Source: Setaria digitata
Lineage: Eukaryota; Nematoda; Chromadorea; Rhabditida; Setariidae
Direction: 5' to 3'
NCBI GenBank assembly: GCA_003640385.1
Contig: RCAB01000138.1
Coordinates: forward strand, 1 to 64,000
Length of the DNA: 64,000 bases
Within the stretch, counting starts at the first letter, position 1; every line of letters begins with the position of its first letter. This document shows positions 41,597 through 54,197 of this stretch, one piece after another. Position numbers and translations under genes: made by a program. Under the pieces are notes generated by a model. That model saw only the letters and a list, made by a program, of their open reading frames with translations, had not been told where the DNA came from and did no database searches.

Positions 41597-44500
41597 TTAA
41601 ATTGAGCAAGTAAGAAAAAATGAAGTAAAAGGAGTGGCGTAAGTGGAGCGAGTTCGAGAAGGATGATTTCCTTTCCTAACCGGATTAGGAACTTTCCGGA
41701 GATGACATCCTCCAGAATCCTGCTTAATAATAATGTGGCTGGAAAATGAGTGACATTGGTATTGATGCATTTTTTCATCTAAAATAAAAATGAAAACAAT
41801 TTTTCGCAAACAATGATGATGCATTTAACAGCGAAATTCAAAAGCTAAAAATTTAAATTTCGGAAATTTAAAAACTTTTTAACAATTGGACATTTTTACG
41901 GTTAGATTATTTTGAAAAGACGCACAATGCTTTTTTTTTTTAAATGTATGCGAGTGTTTTTTTTTTTTTTGCATAATGAAAACAATACTTATAAAATTTG
42001 AAAAAAAAGTTGCTAAATTTAAAAGTTTAAATTAAAACTTAGACTAGACTTACACTTATACATAGTAGCTTGATTCGCTGCAAAATCGGACGAATCACAT
42101 GAACTACAAACACTTCAGATATAATTTTTCTTACTGCATCTCATCTAGAATATGGCGTATCATTTCAGCAAGAAAATTTTAGTGCAAATAATGATAGTTA
42201 GTAATTCATGAAGAGAATTTAATTTTTAAAAATTTTATGCATTTTAAAAAATGCATAAAATTTTTTGTAATGATAATATCACTGATATAATGATATGAAG
42301 AATATGAGACATTTCTTTTTGCTGTAGTAAAATTAAAAGTAGAGAAATTAATTTTCAAATGTATTTTTAACAGTTTTATTAGAAAAGCCAAAAATTTGCC
42401 ATTACTGATTAGTATTAGTTTACTTTTTTTTTTTTCAGTTTCGAGCATTAGCAAATAAAAAGTATGCTTTAGTGAATGGATTATTTATATTAATTAAGGT
42501 AACATTCATCCTATGAATTGAGATGTGAACTCTAAAAATTTTTAAAACTTGCATTTACAGTTGAAAAACATTATGTATGGATAATATGTTTCGATCCAAA
42601 AAAAAAAAAAAAAAAAAAAAAAAAGGAAGAAAAAACTCGTAAATTAAGACTAATTGAGAAAATGGAAATATTTGAACTTTTACCGAAAATTTGATGGGAT
42701 GAAAAAAAATGGATAGGGTAAATTAATTGCCCGTTTGCGATAAACAGCAATTAATATGGTCTGTTTTTCATTATTTTAAATTTATTTATTTTTTTTTATT
42801 TTTTTGACGAAAAAAAAAAGCAACAGAGAAAAAGTAAAAGAAAAATGATTAAATAAAAATGCCAAATTTGAGAAAACGATAACAAAAAACTTTTATGAAA
42901 ATAAAAATTTCACAGATAATTTTCCATCATTTAAAGTTTTAAAACTTCTAGAAGTTTTGACTTTCAAGTTCCGATTTATTCTCAAACTTTTATTGCATTT
43001 CTCTAGCACGAGCAAATCATAATCCGTCAGTGAATTATTGCGCACCATTTAATAAAAGTGTGTCACATTTGGAAATTTTAATTTTAATTTAATTAGTTCC
43101 TAAAATTCTTCAAGAAACTCAACAACAAAGAAAAAAAAAAAAAGGAAAAAGAAAAAGTTACCAAAGTTTCCAGAAGTGATGTATCGGTTTGTGTAGCTTT
43201 CACCCGTTGTTGTCCACGTGATTCCACCTTTTTAATAATTTGTTTTTTGCTTAATTCAGGCATTGCTTTGTAAAGAATATGATTTTTCAGTGGCATTTTA
43301 GAGAAAATTTTATCGAAATTTATCAGCGGTTCATCTTCTGCAACATGCATTAACATAAATTAGAATAAAAATTTTGAAATTAATTAAATTGTTTATTTAA
43401 AGAAGAAAAGGAATAAATTTATTAATATTTAACTTCCATCCCAAAATATTAAACAATATTAGCTTTTTCTCCCACTACTCGAATAGCAATTTAATACAAT
43501 GGAAAATATTGTGCTTTATTATTGAAGCATTTCTCTTCGTGAAAACAATTAATGTCAAATGCTATATAATAATTAATGAATAGTATTAATAAATAGTGAA
43601 TAAATAATAACAGTGGTAATGATAAATGATAATCATGGAAAAAATCATGAATTATATTTTTACATTTTTATGAACAACAAGTAAAAATAGAATTCAAGGG
43701 ATGAATTTTTTTTTTTTTTTTAGAATCAAATAATTCATTAATATTATTGTTGCATATAATTATGTTTGATTGGAAATTTAGCTTGTTCCATAATAATCAT
43801 ATCAAATTTAAGAAATTTTTTAAAATTTAATTAGGTAATTAATTAACTTTTTAAAATTTCTTGTTCAGCAATGCCGCCATCATTGCTTGCAAGAACAAAT
43901 CCACCAGCATCACAGTCATAGCATTGAACATTTTCTAATGCATGTTGATATTCCTTATCGATATTTTTATCCATTCTCTTGCAAAAAGAAAAAGAAAAAG
44001 AAAAAAGAAAGAAGTTCTTTTCGCTTTTTTTTTTTTCAAACTTTTTTTTGATTTCATTTATTTATTCATTTTTTTTTTCTTTGCGAATAATTTTTTATAT
44101 GCTATAGATTTGAAAAAAAAAAAAAAAAAAAAATGAGAAATAAAATTTAATAATATAAATGCAAAAAAAAAAGAGTACGATTTTGTCAAAAATGATCAGT
44201 TTTTCGTGAAATATTTTATGCAAAGTTAGTTTACCTCATAAAATTACAACTAAAAAATTAAACTTTTAAGACAGAAATTAATTTTCGCTCAAGTAAAATT
44301 TTCTAATTTCCACTAAAAATGATAAAATAATTGTGAATGCAATGAAGCGATTACTTTTATCGTTAAAAGAAATATATTTAAAAGAAAAAATTTTTTAATT
44401 TTCCTTGAATTTACTACCGTTGCAAGTGCCTCTATCTGCTGTTGTATAACATTTATTACAGTTGATACTAATGCAAGACCAATCAAAAGACATATGGCAA

Positions 44501-45731
44501 TGTGCGCAATATAATCAGGCTGACTTGGTAAAACATCGCCAAATCCAATTGTTGTAAATGATATTAACGTGAAATAAAGAGACGTGCCTGAAATTTGATC
44601 TTGAAAAGGTCACGTGAAAGCATGTCATGTTGTTAGGTTGTGCATATTAAACTGCAAAATTTCGTATATAAATGATTGAAAAGAATGTCAGTGTATTTCG
44701 AAACACATTTTGTCTCAAACGTAAAGCACGTCATGTGTCACCGTAAGCGTAGAAGATAACATGTTTTGACAAATATATTTATTATTGTCTCAAGTGCTAA
44801 AAACGTCACGCTAGTAGATATCGTGATCATAAATGTCATCACGTTTTGGCGTATAGTTATGTTATAGCCGTGTGAAATGCGTCGTGAATCTACGTATCAT
44901 ATGAATTGTTGCCATATCGTATTTTGGTTCGAATAATAATAATTTTTCGTTAATTAACTTATTTTTATTATTTCTACAGATATAGGGCAGAAAAGTTTCG
45001 GGAAAATTGACTGGAACATACTGAGTAATAGATACTTCGGATTTAATTAATTTTGATAATTCCTTTAATATCCCGTTAAATATTTTTTTTTTTTAATTCG
45101 TATGAAAAGTGAATTATAAAATTTAAAATAATTCCACTTACTGTAAGACCAATCATGCTCGAAAAAGAGAAACAATCCAGCACAAATGAACGCCCATAGA
45201 ATTGTGATCACAATCAGAACTCCTACCGGAAAATTAAGCAATTCTTCAGTTTCATCCAAAACTACTGAAATCGACATCCTTTTTTCCTGGAAAAATAAAA
45301 GAGGATGAAAAAAAGATTCCCTAATGAATAGAAATTTTGATACTTAAATTACTAATTGGAATAATTTAAATTTCAAATTAAGCATCTAACTTTTCATATT
45401 CTTGTCTACTGGCACTTTGAAAACAAATCCAAATTTCAAAACAACAATAACGAAAAACTTGAAATGTTTAAAAAGATATTAACTGGTTAAAGAGATTAAA
45501 CATTACCATACAAAATGATACAAATTAAAGAATTTGGTAGCATTCAGTAATTAATGTTTTCATCTATTGTTGGATTAACTGAAAGTATTTTCAATCTTTC
45601 AGATTAAATACTCCATCCTAAAATTTTTAAAAATAAATTTTAAAGAAGAGTTTCTGGAAAATTTTAATACATATATATATTAAAATATATATATATATAT
45701 ATTTTATATATATTTTTTAAATTTTGACCTA

Positions 45732-45777
<46 letters not shown>

Positions 45778-47766
45778 TATATGAAATAAAAAATATATAT
45801 ATTAATAAAATATATATAAAAAAATTAATATATATATAATTCAACTTTGCACTTTTCAACTTATTACTGGATTTTAATTTCGTGAAATGTATATAACAAC
45901 CAGCGATTTAATAGGTCAAAATTTTAACAATTCATACGATATTTAGAGTAGAAAATGTTTTCGATATTTTTATGAAATAAGAAGAGCAAAAAATAAATAA
46001 ATAAATAAAAATAAATGAATAAATAAATAATTAAGGATTTGAAAAATAATTAAAGTCTGAAATTAGTACAATTATTCATCTTTAAAAATTTTTCCTTCTT
46101 GAAAGAAATTTATTACAATCCAACCATCGATTTTTGAGCTAATTTTCAAAATTTAAAAAATGGATGTGGGATTAATCCTATTTAATCCCTTACAATATGC
46201 TTTTCCAAATCTTTCGAAACCACTCGTGATGATCGGGCTAACGTTTTCGTTAGCATCATCCATATAAATTTGCAAAAACGTCCAAATAAGCCACCTAACG
46301 CAATTAACGTAACTAACGTTAGCGGTATACCAAGGAATGCGTAGATTAAGGTGAGCATACGTCCAAGTGTCGTTGCTGGACAAATATTCCCGTAACCTGA
46401 AACGTGGCGGATATCCAAAATTCCGGATATTTCTCTAAAAGTTTTAACAGCACTATTATATAAGCAGTAATTTATATCAAATAACATCCTTTTTTTAGAG
46501 TAATAATCTACGCATTGAAGGAAAAACTGATAAGATTATCGTATTATCATGTGTTAAGGAAAAAGCCTAATGCTAAAAAAAAAAGAAAAAAAAACGAATT
46601 TCAAGCACTCTTTTAAAAAGAATAAACTAAATTTTTGCTAATGATTGATTAATTATACTAATTACCAATGGTTGTGTAAATTGTTAGTGAATAAAAGATT
46701 GATCCCCAAAATGTCCACTGAGCATCGTCCATTGTGCGATATTTCAGTCCTAATTTTTTGGCAAATTTCTCCAACATTTTAATCGTTTGATTATATGCTC
46801 GCATTGCACTAAGACCTTTTAAATTATGTATACGGTATGCTATCTCCTGAAATAATCATTTGAAATTATCAGTCTGATAAGCTAATTATTTCAAATTATT
46901 CATTTGGTATGGTATTTCCTTAGAAGGATTTATTTTAACTTTCGATGTGCTATTTTCTATAGTAATTATTTGAAATTATCAATTTGTTCTGTTATTTCCA
47001 GAAATAATCATTTGGAATTATAAATTCGATGTGCTAATTCCTGAAATAATTGATGTTAATTTTGACTAGAAAATTTGGATAAAGTATATAGTGATAATAT
47101 TTATTGAATCGATTAACATTAAAAACAAAAAAAAAAAGTGATTTCATGCGGCAAAAATTGTTGATGTACGAAAAATATGTTGATAAATTGAAAAAAGATG
47201 ATTTATTTATAACACCTTGTTTATTATGATTCTTCCTTGCAATTAATTACCACCTTCTCATAATTAATTCACAATGCAACTTCAATTAACTTTTAATAAC
47301 GTTATGCTAACAAGAAATAAAGAATGGGAAGTGAAAGTTGGGAAATAGATATACAATATAAAATTGCGAGTTCTTTCTAAATTTTGAAGCGAATTCCAAT
47401 CTATTTTTCAAAATTATTTCTCAGTTAATATATTTAGAATTAAGGTAAATTAAATAATTCGGCTGAAATTCTAAAAACTAATGACTAATTATCAATTACT
47501 TTTTTAAGCTTACCATATATCAGTTCAAAATTTCCACTATTTATTTAATTACTCGACAATTTATGCACTCCTGAACTAACCTCGAGAATTTCTCGCTGTT
47601 GACTTTGCTGTAATTCAATATCACGTCGTTCATTGGGGCCCTCTATGCTCATAAATACGAATGCTCCAATTAAGGTATAAACAATTAAGATTCCAAATGG
47701 TATCAATGGACGAAGGCCAACTGTTATAAATGAATGAACATTTCGGATTGTTTGTGCCAGTGGCAT
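41597..47766 (-). CDS. Two-pore-domain potassium channel, TWK family
   Basis: K2P channels carry background K+ leak across the plasma membrane. Nine exons join in frame to 462 residues: 47581-47766, 46666-46846, 46194-46396, 45142-45286, 44418-44587, 43848-43977, 43162-43337, 42062-42077, 41597-41778. TM1 is [17 protein letters not shown] followed by the usual Glu. Pore 1 is TTIGYGN, split by an intron inside the Gly codon. TM2 is [22 protein letters not shown]3 is [20 protein letters not shown]. Pore 2 is TTIGFGD, and TM4 ends [18 protein letters not shown]. The cytoplasmic tail ([12 protein letters not shown] onward) is hydrophilic with paired Cys (CYDCDAG). The ATG at 47766 lies 26 nt inside an acceptor (TTAATTTAG), possibly a trans-splice site; an upstream coding exon cannot be excluded. 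The last two exons depend on a 16-nt microexon and are less certain. I cannot assign the particular twk paralogue. Confidence 0.92.
44600..44910. repeat. Diverged ~75-bp duplication rich in ACGTCA-like motifs
   Basis: Within the TWK intron before the pore-2 exon, TTGTCTCAA plus about 30 similar bases occurs at about 44710 and 44785. Both copies carry an ACGTCA core (CACGTCATG and AACGTCACG), and more GTCAC/CGT motifs flank them. The segment is less AT-rich than nearby introns, so it may be an intronic regulatory element. Confidence 0.45.
45672..45838. repeat. (AT)n low-complexity cluster
   Basis: Several TA dinucleotide runs, the longest at about 45738-45782, broken by TTTAAAT-type spacers, in a TWK intron. 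Confidence 0.9.
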
Positions 47767-47792
47767 TTCTTCGGTGATAAGATGAAATTTTC

Positions 47793-50700
47793 CTAAATTA
47801 ATAATTAGCTTAAATTTTTTTTTCCACAATTTTTTTTAATATCATCGCTTTAATTTCAATAATTTTATTTGTAAAATAATTAACTTTTTTGTTCGATTTA
47901 TTTTTACGATTCTCAATCAATTACAATTATACGCTAACAATTTTCCAGGTCCGCCGGTATGTTACTGATGATAAAGAGATGATAAATGATAAAGCATTTT
48001 GGATAAAATGCATTTAATGGATAAATTAGTTAGATTCTCTGCTTTAATTGGTTTGAAGTTATATGATAAAAAATTTTCAAAAATTCTCTAATGATTTTTA
48101 TCGCAATTATTATCATATGATAACTTTTTAGTGAAACCTTCTCTTTACTCTTAATTTGAATTTTAAATGTGCAGAATTTACTGTGCACTAATCTGACTTT
48201 ATAACTTATGAAAATTCGGTCTTAATTAATTAAATCTTAATAAAATTTGAAGTACTGATGGAAATCGTAGTGTCTAGAATTTGATAATATTTCTGTTTTC
48301 AGAATTTTCAACGAAAAGTAATTCAGATTTTAAGTAATTATTTTCTAATGAATTAATTTAAAGTCGAAACAAGTCTTTTACATTTGCAAAATGAAATGAA
48401 TAAATAGTTTTAAAATTCCAAAATATTCGATTTTAAGACATTCAAGGGCAAAGATTTTGCAGTAATTTTGCTTCAAAGAACTTTTTTGTTTGAGGTTTCC
48501 TACACTTAAAGAGGAAATATTTATTTTTAAGATGTACTTTAAATTAGCTTCCTCCTCAATGATATTTAATTAAATTAATTCCTTAAGTATACTTAATTGA
48601 AAGTAACTGGTGGCAATAAATGCATTTCCTTATGTTACACATGTGAGGAAAAGTCAAAAAAGCGTTTGAAAATTGTTTAAAATAGAAAATTTTTTATTCA
48701 CAATTTTGAAAAATGACACCAACTGTATAATATGATTTATTGGACAAAAATTAAGAAATGACGGAAAGAACAGTAAAATAAAATGAATTACTTGAAATTC
48801 ATTTAAAAATTATCATCGAAAAAGTCATATCTATCAGCACAATACCAATAATGATTCACTTTAAAACGAGAGAAAAATAAAAATAGTAAGATTTTGTCGG
48901 ACAATTCTACTTAACAACATTATGAACCACACTCGTTTGAAAGCTTTCAGAAAAAAAAAAAGAATGGATTCATTTAAAAAAGTTTTTTTGCAGCAATTAT
49001 TTACTAATTTTTAGTTTCAAAAAAAAAAAAAAAAAAAATGGATGTGATGTAAAAATGTTATAAAATAAATCTGAAAAAGAATAAATTTTAAGAAGAGATT
49101 TAAGAGGAAAGAAAAGAGAAAATGAAATTTAACTTGAGAAAAAGAAAAAAACACAAAGTGCTAATCGCTATTTCAATTTCAAAACTATCCTGTCTGCTTC
49201 TTCGCAAGGTTTCTAATAATATGATCGTTGCTGACAGTTCAGGCAATAAGATTAGAACAAAAAACGAGACAATTTATCACTTCACAAGAAAATTAATTAA
49301 TTAATTGAAAATCCACTTTGAAATTTTGGATTGTGTCAGGAATCAGTTTGCAAGCAACTTCTTATTTTAAAATTTGCAAGAAAACTAAACGATGTTATAT
49401 TTTAGTTTCAATTAGTATGAAAATTGAAATGATGAGTACATATGTTACAGCATTTACAATACCAGTAATATTATCATTTGTAAGCTCTTGTAATATTTTG
49501 ATAATTATGCCAATTTCGTATTTTTATGTATATTTACAATTTGTGCTGTTAAAATTGATAAAGAGTGGAAAGTTCTGATAAGGAGTACTATCAATAGCTA
49601 AAGTGATAAAAGTCAACTGTAAACAATGATCATGATATTACTGTTAAAACGTTTTTGTTAATTAGTCATGAATTTTAATTGCCAGAGAAGGAAAATAGTG
49701 ACTCGAATTATCCATTTAAATAATCAAAAGTGGTCCTAAAAAAATAATTCATCTATATATTTAATTTTCAGTAACTGATAGTAGTTACAAAAAAAAAAAA
49801 AAGAGATTATAATAGTATCTAAATTCTCGAGAATATAATTCGCAATTCAGTTGGTCATATAATTAATTAGCTAACTGATCAAAAATACAATAATTTATCG
49901 ATTGATTCATTCGACCAATCACTTGATAACTTACTTAATCAAATAATGCAATAAACTGACAATAAAATTAGTCAGATTAGAATTAGTGGTAAATAATAAA
50001 TCGGTTAAAACTGTGTAATTTCAAATAATATCCGTTAATTGCTAGTACATGAATAGTGCGTAGTTGCAAAATTATTCAAATAATTAATTAGTCATTAATG
50101 AAATGGTGGTACTAATCAATAAACAAATAATCAGTAAAGAAGAAGAAAAAAAAAAAAAAAATAAGTGAAATCGTACAAAACAATGGATGGTGTAAGTGCT
50201 AACGACTAAATGATTGATCAGCAAACAAAATGAACAGGTATGTAAGGAATTTCAAATCATGTTTAACAGCTGCTATACTTAACAGTTAGTTATGGATATT
50301 TGAAATTTGAGAATGAGGAAGAAAGTTTTCAGAAGCTAACTAAGCTTTATTTCTTTTTTTTTTTTTTTTTTCTCCTTTTTCAAATTTGCTTGTTTCCTTA
50401 AAAAAAAAAAAAAAAAAAATTGTCCTTTGAATTGTTTTGTTGTTTGTTTCAAACTTTATTTTGTTTCACTTTCTTTTATTTGTTTCTTCGAATAGCAATA
50501 AAAATTTACTATTTATTTGTTTATTTGATCTAACTAGCAAAATTATCGCATTAAATGTTGTTTTATTATTAAATGCTCTAGTTGTAAAATTTTTTTTTTT
50601 TTTTTTTTTGGATAAATTTAGGCAATAATTCACTAAAGTTTTAATTTTTAATTATTTTATTTGACAATTAAGGCAAAGACGTTTTTAGCATTTTAGAGGT

Positions 50701-51754
50701 TTTATAGTAAATCAATCAATCGATAATCAGCAGCAAGTATCGATCATGCATTGTTAGTTTAATTTTTTTTTTTTAAATTTCTAAAAAAAAAAAATGAAGG
50801 AAAATTTGGTGCTTGTCATAAACTAAAGAAATTGCTCTAAACGAACGAAGTTACAGAGGAGTTAAAGGATACTTTAAAATTATATGGGTTAATACCATTA
50901 CTCCCATTATTTTCTGAAAACTAATTAATTAATTAATTGCTGTGTTTTTTTTTCTCTTTTCTGCTTGATATAATTTATATATTTTGAAAGTAGAAAGTTT
51001 TCTTTAAGCATGCGTAGGAATATAAATCAAAAAAAAAACCACCGCACACTTATTACTGCTATTTTTAAAAGTAAAAGATAATTTTTTTATATTCCAAAAA
51101 TGTTAGAAAATATAAATTTCAAAAATCATCTTTTTTTTTTAAAAAAAAAAAAATTGGTAATTTGATACTAATTTAGAGTAATTTTTGCTTGAATAGTTTC
51201 ATTCTTTTTTTCTTTTTTTTTAATCATTGCTGTCGAAATGACCGAATTACATCGATGAATTTGCGATAGTTCAAACTTTTGATAACATGAAATAGTTGGA
51301 AAGTATTTTTATCAATTTCTCTAAAAGCTAATCAATCAAACTAAATCTTCGCTGTTTCCCTTCTTTTTTTATCTGGCAATTTATCAATGCAATTATCTTT
51401 TTTATTTGCCAATTTCTCAGTGCGTAATTATCAAATATTTGAAAATTAGTTAAATAATTTATTCCATTTAAAAATTTTTATATCGTCTGCAATTATCCAA
51501 TTAGTCGAAGTAATATTGTGAAGAAGGCATAACAATTGAAACAAAATAGACTGTAAAATTTATTTCAATGGCATAAACTTGTATTAATTAAGCAGTAGTT
51601 AAAATGAAATATTTCATTTAGTGTAGCGAACAACTTTCATTTTCCCCTTTTTGTGCTAAGTAGCAAATTTAGAAAAAGATGCTGCATTGTTTACGATAGA
51701 AGGAGAAGAATCCACTTTTTACAGGAAAGAAAAAAAAAAAAAGTTAATTAAAAT
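47793..51754. other. Intergenic between TWK channel and Kelch gene
   Basis: About 4 kb of AT-rich sequence upstream of the TWK start. Homopolymers are frequent (49021-49038, 50145-50161, 50351-50370, 50401-50420). Two adjacent plus-strand frames at 49122-49578 are made of Ile/Phe/Lys/Ser-rich reading with no family signature. I saw no supportable gene. A missing 5' exon of the TWK gene, if any, would be here. Confidence 0.55.
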
Positions 51755-54164
51755 TTAATTTGAAATGTGATTATTTGGAAATGTTTTCGAATCATTCGTC
51801 TTTTGGGATTCTGTTGATGATTTCGTCTGACAACGACTGTTTGTATTTTTTGAATTTCCATTTTTGCCGTGTAATAATTGAACTGGATCTGGCCAAGCCT
51901 TCAGAAGTATTACACGTAAAGCACTTCGCGGTACTGACACGTCACAAATACGTTCCCATTTCTTACCATCAAAACGTATGACTGATTTAGTCACAGACGT
52001 ATTGTAACCACCAATAGCGTAGATGTAATTGCCCATTTTACACATTGCAAAATTCGATCTTAAAGAAAAATTAGTTTTAGATTGTAGCATTGCAGCTCCC
52101 AGTACCGAAATGTCAATTTATGGTGTGATATCTTTAAGTGATAATAATCTTTGAATGATATGATAGAGGTTGTCAACTCTAATTACTCATTTGTTAGCAA
52201 ATTTTAACTCTGATATATCAACTGATTAATAAAAAAAAAAAAACGTTAATCCAAATATTCATTTTTTTTTTTTTTGAAATGATTGATGGATAGAGATTCT
52301 CTAAAGATTTTTGCTCCATGAAATTATTGACGATAAGAACGGTGCTCTATTTGAAGCTGCTTTTTATTTTATTAACTTTTTTTTTTTGATTAAAAATCCA
52401 ATCAATTTTTTTTTTCTTCGTCTCAATTTCCAAAAAAAAAAAAAATTGATTTATAAAATTTTAGAAATTACTTTGAAGCTATTCAAGTGATTCCAATTAA
52501 AATATTAAAATTGCATTTATTTTTCAAACCTTGGTGATGGCATCGGTTCAACATTTACAGTATGAGCACTTCCAATGCGTAATATTTCAGCACTATTCAA
52601 CCGATTTGTGCCATCAAATCCACCAGCAATTAGTATAAAATCCTTGTCCGCAACACATGCTAGGCCTTAAACATGACTACTCTTAAGGCTTAAACTTACT
52701 TTTTTGATTCGTATTCATTTCACACAATACAAGAAGTAATAATTAGACTAGAGTAAGAATAATTGAGATAGAATTTCAAGCAAATTTTTCTGTTATAAAA
52801 ATTGCTAATAGAAGTCTGTGGAAAGAAAAATAACCTGCACGAGATGGTTTTTTTTTTTTCCTCTTTCTTTTTAAAAAATAATTGGAAAGTAAAATATAAT
52901 TGTTTCATACAATGATTTGAATGATATATCGATACAAAGGAATTTAATGCTTTTGCAAAATTAAGTTAAATTAAGAATTTAATAAATTAATTCAAATGTT
53001 TCAAATTTAAATCAGCAATTATTTACTGTAAATGATTATTTACCGGATCGTGGTGAATTCATATGAGCAATTTCTGTCCAAATATCCATTTCCGGTATAT
53101 ACATTTCAACCGTTTGTAAAACCGTTTCACCGGTATATCCACCGGCTACGTACATTTTACCATCCATTGCACATGCTGCTGCATCTGATCGGCGTTGCAC
53201 CATATTTCTACAGAATTAATTAAACTAATTATATTATAACAACAACCGAATTAAAAATCTTTTTAATTTAAGCATATTTTCAAAAACAATTCATTTTCTT
53301 TCAAATTATAATCAATTTTTGTAATTTAATCTTCAACAAAAAATAAAAAAATAAAAATAGAAATTTAAATTTAATATCGAATACCGAATTTTCGTCCATT
53401 GATTTTTACGCATATCATAAATCTCAGCAGATCGAAGTCGAATTCTTCCATCGGAACCACCAGCAACGATAATTGTGCCATTTATTTCACATGCTGAGAT
53501 ATAACATTTGCAAAAAAAAAAAAGAAAAGATAATCATTCATTTATATTATGAATATAAATTTATCAATAAATTCTCAATTAAACTTTAAATTTAAGTTTC
53601 ATTTGATATTTTTGACATTTTCAATGAAATCTATTTATTTTAGCTAATTGATTTTTTTATAAAAGTTGATTGAATTTCTTAGATATCAAAAAAGGCCTCT
53701 TCGGCTACTGATAATGCAATTAATAAATTGATTTAAGTTTTTCATTTCAGTATTCGATTGGAGAACAATGCTAATGCTAATCAGTGTCATTCTTCTGATA
53801 AGATGATAAAAAAAAAAACCTATCTTGCATAATGCATTGGTGCCAGTTCATACCATTTTTTTGTTTCACCATCATAGCAACGTACTGTATTAAAATATTG
53901 TGTGCCTTCGAAACCACCAATAACATACAATTTCTAAATTTGTTTTTTTTTTATTATCTTAAATTGCTTCATGATTTTGATAAATTAATCAGGGAATTGT
54001 TTCTAAGCGATAATTTTGTGGTATGATTTAATTAAAATAAATTACAACTGAATTAATCGCAAATATTTTCATGAACACATATTTCATATTTCCCACCCTC
54101 TCTTTCTCCTTTTTTTTTTCTTTTTTTGTTCAATTGCAATAATAATAATTTGTTTTAAAAGTGG

Positions 54165-54197
<33 letters not shown>

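Noticed and set aside
49122..49578. Two adjacent plus-strand frames with a hydrophobic segment
   Set aside because: Composition is generic Ile/Phe/Lys/Ser, no family motif, no ATG for the second frame, and no splice structure joining them.
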